Source: Terrimonas rubra
Lineage (GTDB): Bacteria; Bacteroidota; Bacteroidia; Chitinophagales; Chitinophagaceae
Assembly (NCBI RefSeq): GCF_042686025.1
Contig: NZ_JBHUOZ010000003.1
Coordinates: 2,604,001-2,668,000 of the forward strand
Direction of reading: 5' to 3'
Length of the DNA stretch: 64,000 nt
In this document: positions 42,416 through 51,284 of the stretch, piece by piece
Position numbering within the stretch: the stretch's first letter is position 1
Layout of the letters: each line of letters starts with the position of its first letter
Translations under genes and position numbers: made by a program
The notes under the pieces: generated by a model
What the model was told of the DNA's origin: nothing
The model's input: the letters and a program-made list of their open reading frames with translations, nothing else
Database searches by the model: none

Positions 42416-43681
42416 TTAAATCCCCTGGCCATACTTCAGTTCAAATACGGTGATCTCCGGTAATATGCCTACCCTGCCAGGATAGCCGATAAAGCCAAAA
42501 CCACGGTTTACGTATAGTTTTTGTTTGCTTTGTTCGTACAGGCCGGCCCATTGCTTATACACGTATTGAACAGGGCTCCATTTAAAGCCGGGTATCTCCA
42601 CCCCAAACTGCATACCATGTGTGTGACCGGCGAGGGTTAAATCCACATCGGAGAAATTAGGCACCACTTCTGCATCCCAATGCGAGGGATCGTGACTCAT
42701 GAGTATTTTAAAAGGGTAAGCAGCCGCACCTTCATAAGCTTTGTGCATATTACCATAGGAATGAAAACGGGCTTTGCCGCTGATATTTTGTACGCCCAGT
42801 AAAGCGATCTGATGGCCTTCCTTTTCCAACACCACATGTTCATCCATTAATAAACGCCAGCCCATCTCGTGATGGATATTGATGATCCGGTCGAGATTGG
42901 CTTTTTTGGCCTCGATGGTATCCCAGGCGGCATAATCACCATAGTCATGGTTACCCAGTGTTGAATATACACCCATTGGCGCTTTCAGGCGGCTGAATAT
43001 TTCCATGAACTCGTCCGCTTCTTCAGATACATTATTTACCAGGTCGCCGGTAAATAATATTACATCCGGCTTTTCCTTTAATATTTTTTCTACGCCTTTT
43101 AATACGGCTTTTTTATCGGTTAAACTACCGGTATGTATATCGGATATATGCACCACTTTTAACCCGTGAAAAGCCACCGGCAGGTTAGGAAAGCTCAGGG
43201 GTATATTATTAATATGGTACCGGTATTTATTGCCAAAGCCATAGATGAGGGTGCTGAATAATCCACCGCCCGCAGCAAAACCTATCCAGCTAAGGAAGGC
43301 AGAACGGGAAATGCGGGTTCCCTCCTGGATGGTTTCTCCTTCCGTTTGTTTGAAAAGCAATTTGCCGGCCAGCCATTGCGCCCCGCGGCGTACATCATCA
43401 ATAACAAAGAAAAGTGCCGATACCACTTTGGCAAAGAACAGCCCGATAATAATGGCAAATACCGTGGAGCGTAAAAACTTGGATTGCTGTATAAAAGGCA
43501 GGTAGGGCAATAACAGTAAAGTAACCATCGCGGAGATAGATACCACCCAGTAGGCAATATAAATAATGGTTTTTGCCCTGGCGCCCATTGGCTGGGCCAC
43601 TAATTTTACTGCCTGAAAAACATATAGGTCCAATATGATCATTAAAACGATCAATATCCACCAGAAAGAGGAATTTCTCAT
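42416..43681 (-). CDS. Membrane metallophosphoesterase (YkuE/YaeI type)
   Basis: 421 residues. Four N-terminal transmembrane helices (to about 150) lead into a calcineurin-like phosphoesterase domain with the full metal-binding set: VVHISDIHTGS, LFTGDLVNN, STLGNHDYGD, LMSHDPSHWD and LAGHTHGMQFG. YkuE/YaeI homologues act on phospholipid or lipid A derivatives; the substrate here is not known. Faces outward if topology follows the family. Confidence 0.9.
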   Translation of the reverse strand: MRNSSFWWILIVLMIILDLYVFQAVKLVAQPMGARAKTIIYIAYWVVSISAMVTLLLLPYLPFIQQSKFLRSTVFAIIIGLFFAKVVSALFFVIDDVRRGAQWLAGKLLFKQTEGETIQEGTRISRSAFLSWIGFAAGGGLFSTLIYGFGNKYRYHINNIPLSFPNLPVAFHGLKVVHISDIHTGSLTDKKAVLKGVEKILKEKPDVILFTGDLVNNVSEEADEFMEIFSRLKAPMGVYSTLGNHDYGDYAAWDTIEAKKANLDRIINIHHEMGWRLLMDEHVVLEKEGHQIALLGVQNISGKARFHSYGNMHKAYEGAAAYPFKILMSHDPSHWDAEVVPNFSDVDLTLAGHTHGMQFGVEIPGFKWSPVQYVYKQWAGLYEQSKQKLYVNRGFGFIGYPGRVGILPEITVFELKYGQGI

Positions 43682-44024
43682 ATTGCAAAGTAAGCGGTTT
43701 TTGTAGTTTACTGTTTAAAGTTTAAGGTTTAATGTTGGGAGTGGTTAATAGCCTGATTTACCGGCTTTTGGTTTCATTTGTTTCCGGGTTTACCCTGCCG
43801 ATTAACGATATGCAGTACAAGTGTGCGACGCAAGGGACGATCATTTGTATTACTGCAGCTGGTCAACAAATAAAAAACCATTTTGGTTGGCCGAATTTGT
43901 GGAAAAGAGAAAAGGCCGCTGTCCTTTTACGAAAACATTAAACATTGAACCTTAAACTTTAAACATCTGCCTCTTTCCTGTTTAGGCCGTATTTTTGTAC
44001 CATTCCATCAAAAAAATACAGATT
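43682..44024. repeat. Intergenic segment with terminal inverted repeats and repeat copy 3
   Basis: TGTTTAAAGTTTAAGGTTTA... (43712-43736) and AACATTGAACCTTAAACTTT... (43941-43965) are 25-base inverted repeats with one mismatch, framing about 254 bases. Inside lies the core of the dispersed repeat in reverse orientation (43815-43832). A 69-codon open frame within has no recognisable product. Could be a MITE-like remnant. Confidence 0.45.
43990..43997 (+). promoter_or_regulatory. -7 element of the UPF0173 gene
   Basis: TATTTTTG; transcription would start about 22 bases before the ATG at 44025. Confidence 0.5.
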
Positions 44025-44705
44025 ATGCAGTTTACTTATTTTGGCCACGCCTGTTTTTTAGTAGAAGTAAATGGTAAAAAATTGTTATTTGACCCGTTTA
44101 TTACGCCCAATGAGCTGGCAAAGGATATTGTGGTAGCTGATATTGAAGCCGATTATATTTTATTATCGCACGGGCATGTTGACCATACGGCCGATGCGGT
44201 AAGCCTGGCCATGAGCACCGGCGCTAAAGTGATCTGTAACTGGGAAGTAGCCGAGTGGCTGGGAACTAAGGATGTGAAAAACACCCACCCCATGAATACC
44301 GGCGGTAAATGGGATTTTGGCGATTTTTCGGTAAAATGTGTGGTAGCCCAGCACAGCAGCGGCCTGCCGGATGGCAGTTATGGCGGCAACCCGATGGGTT
44401 TTATTGTGTACAGCCCTGAAGGAAATTTTTATTACAGCGGCGACACGGCCCTCACTATGGATATGCAACTGATACCGAGGTGGGCTGATCTGCAGTTCAG
44501 CATTATGCCCATTGGCGATAATTTTACCATGGGTATTGAAGATACCATTGAAGCCGCTAAATGGGTAAAAACCAATAAAGTAATAGGTGTGCACTTTGAT
44601 ACTTTCGGTTTTATTAAAATTGACCATGCCGGAGCTAAAAAAGCATTTTCGGATGCCGGGCAGGAGCTGATTTTACCTGCAATCGGGGAAACGATCACTT
44701 TATAG
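44025..44705 (+). CDS. Metal-dependent hydrolase, UPF0173 (metallo-beta-lactamase fold)
   Basis: 226 residues from the ATG at 44025: MQFTYFGHACFLVEVNGKKL. An earlier in-frame start at 43995 overlaps the promoter. Zinc motifs are LLSHGHVDHTAD, VAQHSSG, YSGDTAL and VIGVHFDTFG, typical of UPF0173 (YtkL). The substrate is unknown. Confidence 0.92.
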   Translation: MQFTYFGHACFLVEVNGKKLLFDPFITPNELAKDIVVADIEADYILLSHGHVDHTADAVSLAMSTGAKVICNWEVAEWLGTKDVKNTHPMNTGGKWDFGDFSVKCVVAQHSSGLPDGSYGGNPMGFIVYSPEGNFYYSGDTALTMDMQLIPRWADLQFSIMPIGDNFTMGIEDTIEAAKWVKTNKVIGVHFDTFGFIKIDHAGAKKAFSDAGQELILPAIGETITL

Positions 44706-44758
44706 GCGGGTTTTTTATTATTTTTGGAGCTTTATTATAAATATTACGCTGGGTAGTG

Positions 44759-44766
44759 TAGTTTTG
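44759..44766 (+). promoter_or_regulatory. -7 element ahead of parA
   Basis: TAGTTTTG seven bases before the parA ATG, so the leader would be very short or absent. Confidence 0.5.
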
Positions 44767-44773
44767 GAAATAT

Positions 44774-45577
44774 ATGGCAAGAATTATTGGTGTAGCAAAT
44801 CAAAAAGGCGGGGTGGGTAAAACCACTACAGCCATTAACCTGGCGGCAAGTTTTGCCGTACTGGAATACAGGACCCTGTTAGTAGACGGTGATCCGCAGG
44901 CAAACAGCACTACCGGTGTGGGTTTTGATTTGCATAATATTACCAAAAGCCTGTATGACTGTATGATTAACCAGGCAACGGCCAAAGAGGTAATACTGAA
45001 AAGCGAGATCCCTAACCTGGACCTGATTCCCTCGCATATTGACCTGGTAGGCGCCGAAATTGAAATGATCAATTACCCCAACCGTGAAACCGTGCTGAAA
45101 AGCATGCTGGAGACCATAAAGGATGATTATGATTTTATTGTAATTGACTGCTCACCTTCTCTTGGTTTAATTACGGTAAACGCCTTAACCGCTGCCGACT
45201 CGGTAGTAGTACCGGTACAGTGCGAGTTTTTTGCGCTGGAAGGTTTAGGTAAATTATTGAACACCATTAAAATAGTACAGAGCCGTTTAAATACTGAACT
45301 GGTGATTGAAGGTATTTTAATGACCATGTACGATGGCCGTTTACGTTTATGTAACCAGGTGGTAAGCGAGGTGCGCCGTCATTTTGATGAGCTGGTATTT
45401 AATACCATTATTCACCGTAACTCGCGCCTGAGTGAAGCTCCCAGCTTTGGTAAACCTGTTATTATGTACGATGCCAGCAGTAAGGGATCGGTTAACTACC
45501 TGAACCTGGCCAAAGAAATACTGCAGAAGAACAACATGACCAAGTTAACACAGGAAGAAAGAATACTGGAACTTTAA
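44774..45577 (+). CDS. parA: Chromosome-partitioning ATPase ParA (Soj)
   Basis: 267 residues starting MARIIGVANQKGGVGKTTTA with the deviant Walker A KGGVGKTT. It also has LLVDGDPQANSTTGVG and FIVIDCSPSLGLITVNAL. ParA binds DNA non-specifically and drives segregation of ParB-parS complexes. First gene of parA-parB-DUF5683. No parS site (TGTTNCACGTGNAACA) was seen in the window. Confidence 0.96.
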   Translation: MARIIGVANQKGGVGKTTTAINLAASFAVLEYRTLLVDGDPQANSTTGVGFDLHNITKSLYDCMINQATAKEVILKSEIPNLDLIPSHIDLVGAEIEMINYPNRETVLKSMLETIKDDYDFIVIDCSPSLGLITVNALTAADSVVVPVQCEFFALEGLGKLLNTIKIVQSRLNTELVIEGILMTMYDGRLRLCNQVVSEVRRHFDELVFNTIIHRNSRLSEAPSFGKPVIMYDASSKGSVNYLNLAKEILQKNNMTKLTQEERILEL

Positions 45578-45659
45578 TTTTTATCATATTGCGGCAAGAT
45601 GATTGCTGCATCCAATAGCCCGATGCTTGCAACATACCGGGCAATAAATTTACTTGTAC

Positions 45660-46577
45660 ATGGCAACACCCAAACCCCAGAAAGACGCCTTAGGTAAAGG
45701 CATACGTTCCTTATTACAGGGCATTGATTCGGATTTGAAAAATGCAGCGGGATCATTAAAGAATACCGTGGTTGAAAATGCCACCGGCATTAACCGTATA
45801 CCGGTTGGCGATATTGAGCCCAACCCCAAACAACCCCGCCGTGATTTTGATGAACAGGCCTTAAAAGACCTTGCCGATTCAATAAAGTTGCATGATATTA
45901 TTCAACCCATCACCGTATCCAAACTACCATCCGGTAAATACCGCCTGGTATCGGGTGAAAGGCGCTGGCGTGCCAGCCAAATGGCAGGTTTAAAAGATAT
46001 ACCGGCTTATTTACGCCAATCAAACGACCAGCAGTTACTGGAACTGGCTTTACTGGAAAACCTGCAGCGTGAGGACCTGAACGCCATGGAAGTAGCCTTA
46101 AGCTACAAAAGGATGATGGAAGAACTGAATTATACACAGGACCAGGTAGGCGAACGTATGAGTGTTGACAGAAGCACCGTATCTAACTTTATCCGTTTGT
46201 TAAAACTGCCACCGGATATTCAGCTGGCAGTACGTAAGGGTGAGTTGAGCATGGGCCATGCACGTTCTTTGATCAATATTGATACGGTGGATAAACAACT
46301 GGCCGTATTCAAGGAAATAAAAAGTAAAGGCTTATCTGTACGCCAGACAGAACAGCTGGTACGTAACTTTTATAAAGATGACCCTGCTGTTAAAAAAACT
46401 GCAAAACCCAAATTGGCAACCGCTTTTCAGCGAATTGAAGATAACTTAGCATCGCATTTTGAAACAAGGGTAAAACTAAAACACAGTAAAAGCGGTAACG
46501 GTCAGATCACTTTTGACTATTATTCACTGGATGAACTGAATAAGCTGCTGAAAAAACTGGATGTTTCCATTGACTAA
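45660..46577 (+). CDS. parB: Chromosome-partitioning protein ParB (Spo0J)
   Basis: 305 residues from the ATG at 45660 (MATPKPQKDALGKGIRSLLQ). The N-terminal CTPase domain has PNPKQPRRDFDEQALKDLAD and SGERRWRASQMAGL. The helix-turn-helix region has LALLENLQREDLNAMEVALS, RMSVDRSTVSNFIRLLKLP and GELSMGHARSL. ParB loads at parS and spreads as a CTP-dependent clamp. 82 bases after parA. Confidence 0.96.
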   Translation: MATPKPQKDALGKGIRSLLQGIDSDLKNAAGSLKNTVVENATGINRIPVGDIEPNPKQPRRDFDEQALKDLADSIKLHDIIQPITVSKLPSGKYRLVSGERRWRASQMAGLKDIPAYLRQSNDQQLLELALLENLQREDLNAMEVALSYKRMMEELNYTQDQVGERMSVDRSTVSNFIRLLKLPPDIQLAVRKGELSMGHARSLINIDTVDKQLAVFKEIKSKGLSVRQTEQLVRNFYKDDPAVKKTAKPKLATAFQRIEDNLASHFETRVKLKHSKSGNGQITFDYYSLDELNKLLKKLDVSID

Positions 46578-46582
46578 GCAGG

Positions 46583-47284
46583 ATGATGCACCTAACAAAA
46601 AGTATGAAACCAGTACCGATGCGTTGTTTATTTTTATTGGCCACTGTGGTAGCCCTTAGCTGGCCGTCACTTACCGCCCGTGCATCTGTACCGCCTTATA
46701 CCCACCATGATTTAAAGGAGGTTTTATACACCATTGAAGAGGCCGCTCCCAACAGTTTCATCGTTTATATTGATACGGTTCCGGCTACGGACAGCAACCT
46801 TTCTGTATTTAATAAAAAAGCACGTAACCCCCGGACTGCCGCCCTGCGTTCGGCTATACTGCCGGGATTAGGACAGATATATAACCGTAAATGGTGGAAA
46901 CTCCCCCTGGTATATGGTGCATTAGGCGCTACCGGGTATATTTTCTTTTTTAACCTGCAATGGTATAACCGTACCCGTTATGCTACCAATGTTTTACTAA
47001 GCGAAGGGCCGACAGCTTATGAAAAAGTGCATCGCCAGTTACAACCTTTTGTACAAAACAACCGCCTCGAAACACTGCGTTATTACCGTAACTCTTATCG
47101 CCGGGATATTGATTACTCTGCCTTATTCTTCCTGCTGGCATGGGCTTTAAATGTAGTGGATGCAACAGTGGATGCCCATTTAAGTACTTTTGATGTTAGC
47201 CCCGACCTGAGCTTTAAAATAAAGCCCGGTTACAGCGAACTGGCCAACACCAATGGCATCAGCTTTGTGCTTAATTTCAGGTAG
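46583..47284 (+). CDS. DUF5683 membrane protein downstream of parAB
   Basis: 233 residues with a signal or anchor segment (MRCLFLLATVVALSWPSLTA), then the DUF5683 core: PRTAALRSAILPGLGQIYNR, KWWKLPLVYGALGATGYIFF and a C-terminal helix DYSALFFLLAWALNVVDATV. It begins 5 bases after parB. This placement is common in Bacteroidota. The function is unknown; an inner-membrane protein is likely. Confidence 0.85.
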   Translation: MMHLTKSMKPVPMRCLFLLATVVALSWPSLTARASVPPYTHHDLKEVLYTIEEAAPNSFIVYIDTVPATDSNLSVFNKKARNPRTAALRSAILPGLGQIYNRKWWKLPLVYGALGATGYIFFFNLQWYNRTRYATNVLLSEGPTAYEKVHRQLQPFVQNNRLETLRYYRNSYRRDIDYSALFFLLAWALNVVDATVDAHLSTFDVSPDLSFKIKPGYSELANTNGISFVLNFR

Positions 47285-47451
47285 TGCTATTATCCCAGGG
47301 TATAGGAAATACCTGGGGAATGACCTTACAAGGTACATCTGTATACTAAAAACTATATACTAACCTCTTTGCCCGCCTGCCCTGCTTCTCTCCCCAATTC
47401 ATCATTCCTCATTCATAATTCAACATTCATCATTTACAATAAACTATTCAT

Positions 47452-47459
47452 TAAATTTG
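47452..47459 (+). promoter_or_regulatory. -7 element ahead of the secreted pair
   Basis: TAAATTTG; predicted start near 47465, about 22 bases before the TTG start at 47488. Confidence 0.45.
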
Positions 47460-47487
47460 TTTTTTTGAACCCATTCTAAGGAAACAA

Positions 47488-48429
47488 TTGCATTCACCAA
47501 AGGCATATATCAGGACTCTATTGTTTTTTTTCGGACTATGTGTATTGCGCTTACCGCTATATGCACAAAGTGACCTGCCGGTTAAAAACTTCAGCCCTGT
47601 ATTAGCTTATAGCCAGGATAAGGCCATGCGCTTTTTAGATAGTGTGCAACGCCTGGACAGCAGTGTACACTGGCCGCATGTTGATCCCGTTTTATTCATG
47701 GAAAACCTGCGCTTTTTTGCCAAATCACCTCTTAAATTTTACGAAGGAAAAGTAACTAATTTTTGTGCCTATATGGCGCTTACCTATTTACCGCTGAACT
47801 ACGACCCGGAGTATTTCTCCAGGTTTATGGTTAGTCTGTTTGTCAACGGGCAGGCCACTTTTGGTAATGTAAAGCTAAAACCGGGTAAGCGGGTACGCAA
47901 TGAAGCGGGTTTAATTAAATACAAAGGCGCACTGGATATAAGCCCGGCAGGACAAATGTGGTTTCTTACCCTGGCCGATCATTTTAAAGGTTACCTGAAT
48001 ATTTTCAACCACCGTTTTGATAAAGGTGATGAGAACACTTTCTGGGCTTCTACCAACTTTGCCAAGTTCAACCGCATGTTAAAAAAACTGTTCCCGCAGT
48101 TTGAAGTACATGCCCGTGGCGCCGATATTATTAAACCATCCGTTAACGATTGGTTAGTTTACCTGAGCAAAAAAATGCAGGAAGGTCCGGTATTCCTATA
48201 CCTGAATAACCGGCTGTTGTATAAAAAAACACATGTTAAAGCAAGGTTTGGTGTACCTACCCATTACGTGGTGTTATTGGATATTTACAAAGCAGATAAC
48301 GGTAAAATAAATATTGTGTACTGGGATTATGGCCGCAAATCACTGCAGCAGGTAACCCCTGAGTTTTTAGATGAAATTATTTATGGTGTTACCAATTGTA
48401 AACTAAAGACCGATAAACATGAAGGGTAA
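47488..48429 (+). CDS. Secreted protein with a possible papain/C39-like cysteine-peptidase fold
   Basis: 313 residues from a TTG start, chosen because the signal peptide (MHSPKAYIRTLLFFFGLCVL, cleaved near YAQ) lies right after it and the next ATG would remove it. Three spaced motifs suggest a Cys-His-Asp triad: VTNFCAYMALTYLPL (Cys93), VPTHYVVLLDIYK (His259) and INIVYWDYGRKSL (Asp280). I do not recognise the family and activity is inference. It overlaps the following lipoprotein gene by 11 bases, so the two are coupled. Confidence 0.6.
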   Translation: MHSPKAYIRTLLFFFGLCVLRLPLYAQSDLPVKNFSPVLAYSQDKAMRFLDSVQRLDSSVHWPHVDPVLFMENLRFFAKSPLKFYEGKVTNFCAYMALTYLPLNYDPEYFSRFMVSLFVNGQATFGNVKLKPGKRVRNEAGLIKYKGALDISPAGQMWFLTLADHFKGYLNIFNHRFDKGDENTFWASTNFAKFNRMLKKLFPQFEVHARGADIIKPSVNDWLVYLSKKMQEGPVFLYLNNRLLYKKTHVKARFGVPTHYVVLLDIYKADNGKINIVYWDYGRKSLQQVTPEFLDEIIYGVTNCKLKTDKHEG

Positions 48430-49021
48430 ACTTTTTTTAATGGGCTTTGTGCTGCTCGGTTTACTGGGAGGTTGTTTTCCTTCGCAGAAGTTTACCTATA
48501 ACTATTACCAGGCCAATGAAAAAGCTTTGCAACGTATCAAACAGCAATACGAAAAGCTGTCAAAAAACCGGCCGTTCTCTATCGAGTTCAAGGACAAAAA
48601 CTTTACCAAATTAGGACTGGAGATCATTACAGACAGCATCCGGTATATTTATGTATTTGACTCGGACTCACAGGCACTGACCGATACTTTACGAAAATAC
48701 CATTTTGACGAACGGGGGGTGAATGACCTGATCTATGATATGCGGCAGAATTTCTGCACCTGGATCACCACCCTTGATTTTTATGAAAAACGCCAAAAGA
48801 AACACCTGGTATTTTTAACCATAAGGCACAAGGACCTGGCTGCCAAATGGAAGGCTGAAAAGTATTTTACACTGGCCTTCTTCTCCTCCAGACAATTATT
48901 TGATCATAAAAACAGGTTGCTGGATAAGGACCTGAATACACAAAAACGAAGCATTAACGGGGAGATATTTTATAAGGTGAATGATTCGATCGCGTATGCA
49001 TATACGGGGCATTTCAGGTAA
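48419..49021 (+). CDS. Lipoprotein of unknown function, coupled to the preceding gene
   Basis: 200 residues with a clear lipobox (LLGLLGGC, Cys19). The rest is mostly alpha/beta with no known motif: KFTYNYYQANEKALQRIKQQ, LGLEIITDSIRYIYVFDSDS and KKHLVFLTIRHKDLAAKWKA. The ATG lies inside the last codons of the secreted cysteine-peptidase-like gene in another frame, an arrangement that often marks partners. Confidence 0.7.
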   Translation: MKGKLFLMGFVLLGLLGGCFPSQKFTYNYYQANEKALQRIKQQYEKLSKNRPFSIEFKDKNFTKLGLEIITDSIRYIYVFDSDSQALTDTLRKYHFDERGVNDLIYDMRQNFCTWITTLDFYEKRQKKHLVFLTIRHKDLAAKWKAEKYFTLAFFSSRQLFDHKNRLLDKDLNTQKRSINGEIFYKVNDSIAYAYTGHFR

Positions 49022-49109
49022 ACACTTACAGGAAAATTTATTTACAGCTCGCAGCAAATCCCTCCTAAAAAAATAAAACTTATCTTACAGTTTTATAAAA
49101 TAAAGCTTT

Positions 49110-50753
49110 ATGAACCGTTTACTGCTGCTTATACTCAGTGTCATTTTATTTACCGCCTGCTCCCAAAAAAAGGCTGTTGACCTGCTGGTACATAATGCCC
49201 GCATTTATACCGTAGACAGCGCTTTTAGTATACAGGAGGCCATGGTCATTAAAGATGGTAAAATAGTAGCGACCGGCAGTTATGCAGACCTGGTAGCCAA
49301 ATACAATCCCAATGATTCTTTAAATGCCGGCGGTAAAGCCATTATGCCGGGCTTTATTGATGCCCATGCGCATTTTGTGGGTTATGCACAGGCTTTGCAA
49401 AGTGTTGACCTGATGGGCGCTCCTACCTGGGATAACTGTATTGAAAGAACCATGGCTTTTGCCGCCACTAAAAGTTTAGCCGTAGGACAATGGATCACCG
49501 GCCGCGGCTGGGACCAGAACCTGTGGCCCGGTAAAAAATACCCCGATAATGAAGCATTGAGTTTATTGTTCAGGGATAATCCCGTATTACTGGTACGTGT
49601 GGACGGCCATGCCGCTATTGCCAATAACAAAGCCCTGGAACTGGCAGGTATTAAAGCCGGTGATAAGATTGAAGGTGGTGAAATAGAAGTAGTAAATGGA
49701 AAACTGACCGGCGTACTGGTAGATAATGCGGTTGACCTGGTATCCTCCAAAATACCCGCCACCACTGATAACGATTATAAGACCGCCTTACAACAGGCCG
49801 AGAAGAATTGTTTTGCCATGGGGCTGACAAGTATTGCCGATTGCGGTTTAAGCAATAAAGATGTGGAACGCATTAAACAGTTACACGCCGCTAATGCACT
49901 AGCCATGCGTTTGTATGTATTGTTAAGCGATGACAAATCAAACTATGAGTATTTGGAAAAATCGGGCATTATAAAAACTGACCGTTTACATGTACGTGGC
50001 TTTAAAGTATATGGTGATGGTGCATTGGGTTCACGTGGCGCTTGTCTGCTAAGCCCTTACCATGACCGCCCCGGGCATTATGGCTTTTTATTAAGCACCG
50101 CCGCTCATTTTGATTCGGTAGCTACCCGCATTAAAGCCGGCGGTTTCCAGATGTGTACCCACGCTATCGGCGATAGCGGCAACCGGGTAATATTAAATAC
50201 CTATGCCAAACATTTACCGGAAAAAAACGACCTGCGCTGGCGTATAGAACATGCACAGGTAGTGGCTCCTGCTGATTTTGCCTTGTTTGGTAAATATAAT
50301 ATTGTACCCTCGGTACAACCCACACATGCCACCAGTGATATGTATTGGGCTGCCGACCGTTTAGGTAATGAAAGAGTAAAAACGGCTTATGCCTATAAAC
50401 AATTATTACAGCAGAATGGCTGGCTGGCACTGGGCACCGATTTCCCGGTAGAAGATATATCGCCTTTTAAAACCTTTTTTGCATCTGTTGTGCGCAAGGA
50501 TAGCAAGAATTGGCCCGAACAGGGTTTCCAGACCGAGAATGCCCTGAGTCGCGAGGAAACATTAAAAGGCATGACCATCTGGGCCGCTAAAAGCCATTTT
50601 GAGGAAAAAGAAAAAGGCAGCCTGGAAGCCGGTAAACTGGCCGATTTTATTATCCTGAATAAAGACCTGATGACCATACCCGAGTCCGAAATTTTAACAA
50701 CTACCGTTCAACAAACCTATATTAACGGTGTTAAAGTATACCAGCAACCCTAA
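49110..50753 (+). CDS. Lipoprotein amidohydrolase, YtcJ-like
   Basis: 547 residues: lipobox FTAC (Cys17), then an amidohydrolase-3 domain with the metal motif GFIDAHAHFVG (His86, His88), GDGALGSRGACLLSPY, FQMCTHAIGDSGNRVIL, RIEHAQVV and LALGTDFPVEDISPF. Family members hydrolyse amide or imide bonds in small molecules; the substrate is unknown. The lipid anchor places it in the periplasm or at the outer membrane. CsaA follows after 9 bases. Confidence 0.9.
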   Translation: MNRLLLLILSVILFTACSQKKAVDLLVHNARIYTVDSAFSIQEAMVIKDGKIVATGSYADLVAKYNPNDSLNAGGKAIMPGFIDAHAHFVGYAQALQSVDLMGAPTWDNCIERTMAFAATKSLAVGQWITGRGWDQNLWPGKKYPDNEALSLLFRDNPVLLVRVDGHAAIANNKALELAGIKAGDKIEGGEIEVVNGKLTGVLVDNAVDLVSSKIPATTDNDYKTALQQAEKNCFAMGLTSIADCGLSNKDVERIKQLHAANALAMRLYVLLSDDKSNYEYLEKSGIIKTDRLHVRGFKVYGDGALGSRGACLLSPYHDRPGHYGFLLSTAAHFDSVATRIKAGGFQMCTHAIGDSGNRVILNTYAKHLPEKNDLRWRIEHAQVVAPADFALFGKYNIVPSVQPTHATSDMYWAADRLGNERVKTAYAYKQLLQQNGWLALGTDFPVEDISPFKTFFASVVRKDSKNWPEQGFQTENALSREETLKGMTIWAAKSHFEEKEKGSLEAGKLADFIILNKDLMTIPESEILTTTVQQTYINGVKVYQQP

Positions 50754-50762
50754 AATTAAAGC

Positions 50763-51113
50763 ATGAAAGAACAGTCGGAAGCACCTATCACCTGGAACGA
50801 TTTTACAAAGATTGAAATGCGGGTTGGCACCATTATCCAGGCAGAAGTATTTACAGCAGCCCGTAAACCGGCTTATAAATTAGTGGTTGATTTTGGCGAA
50901 TATGGTACCCGTAAAACATCGGCCCAGATAACCGACCTGTATCAGCCTGAAACACTGATCGGTAAACAGGTGATCGCCGTTATTAATTTTCCGCCTAAAC
51001 AGATCGCTACTTTTATGAGTGAGTGCCTGGTACTGGGAACAGTGGGCGCCAGTAATGTGATTACCTTACTTACGCCGGAACAACCAACGGAAAACGGGTT
51101 AAGAATAGGTTGA
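50763..51113 (+). CDS. csaA: tRNA-binding domain protein CsaA
   Basis: 116 residues forming one OB-fold EMAP/tRNA-binding domain: FTKIEMRVGTIIQAEVFTAA, ARKPAYKLVVDFGEYGTRKT, SAQITDLYQPETLIGKQVIA and SECLVLGTVG. CsaA binds tRNA as a dimer and is described as a chaperone related to secretion in Bacillus. It is co-oriented and 9 bases from the amidohydrolase. Confidence 0.9.
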   Translation: MKEQSEAPITWNDFTKIEMRVGTIIQAEVFTAARKPAYKLVVDFGEYGTRKTSAQITDLYQPETLIGKQVIAVINFPPKQIATFMSECLVLGTVGASNVITLLTPEQPTENGLRIG

Positions 51114-51271
51114 GGACAATTAGCCAATGAGATAATTAGTTAATTTGATAATTGGAAAGTAAGCCTTGTTCCAGCTTTGTTCGTTATTGGCGAATAAACA
51201 TCATAAAAAATTATATTTTAATTAGTTATATATGTAAAATAGCATGAATACACTATTTTTTAAAAAAATCC

Positions 51272-51279
51272 TATGTTTG
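51272..51279 (+). promoter_or_regulatory. -7 element abutting the amidotransferase start
   Basis: TATGTTTG, followed by CAGGC and ATG (51285). The earlier ATG at 51273 is part of the box itself, so the message is probably leaderless from 51285. Confidence 0.55.
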
Positions 51280-51284
51280 CAGGC

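Noticed and set aside
43732..43941. 69-codon open frame between the metallophosphoesterase and UPF0173 genes
   Set aside because: It runs through the dispersed repeat core and has no protein-like features; treated as part of the repeat segment.
44774..47284. parS centromere site near parAB
   Set aside because: No TGTTNCACGTGNAACA-like sequence was found; the sites are presumably elsewhere.
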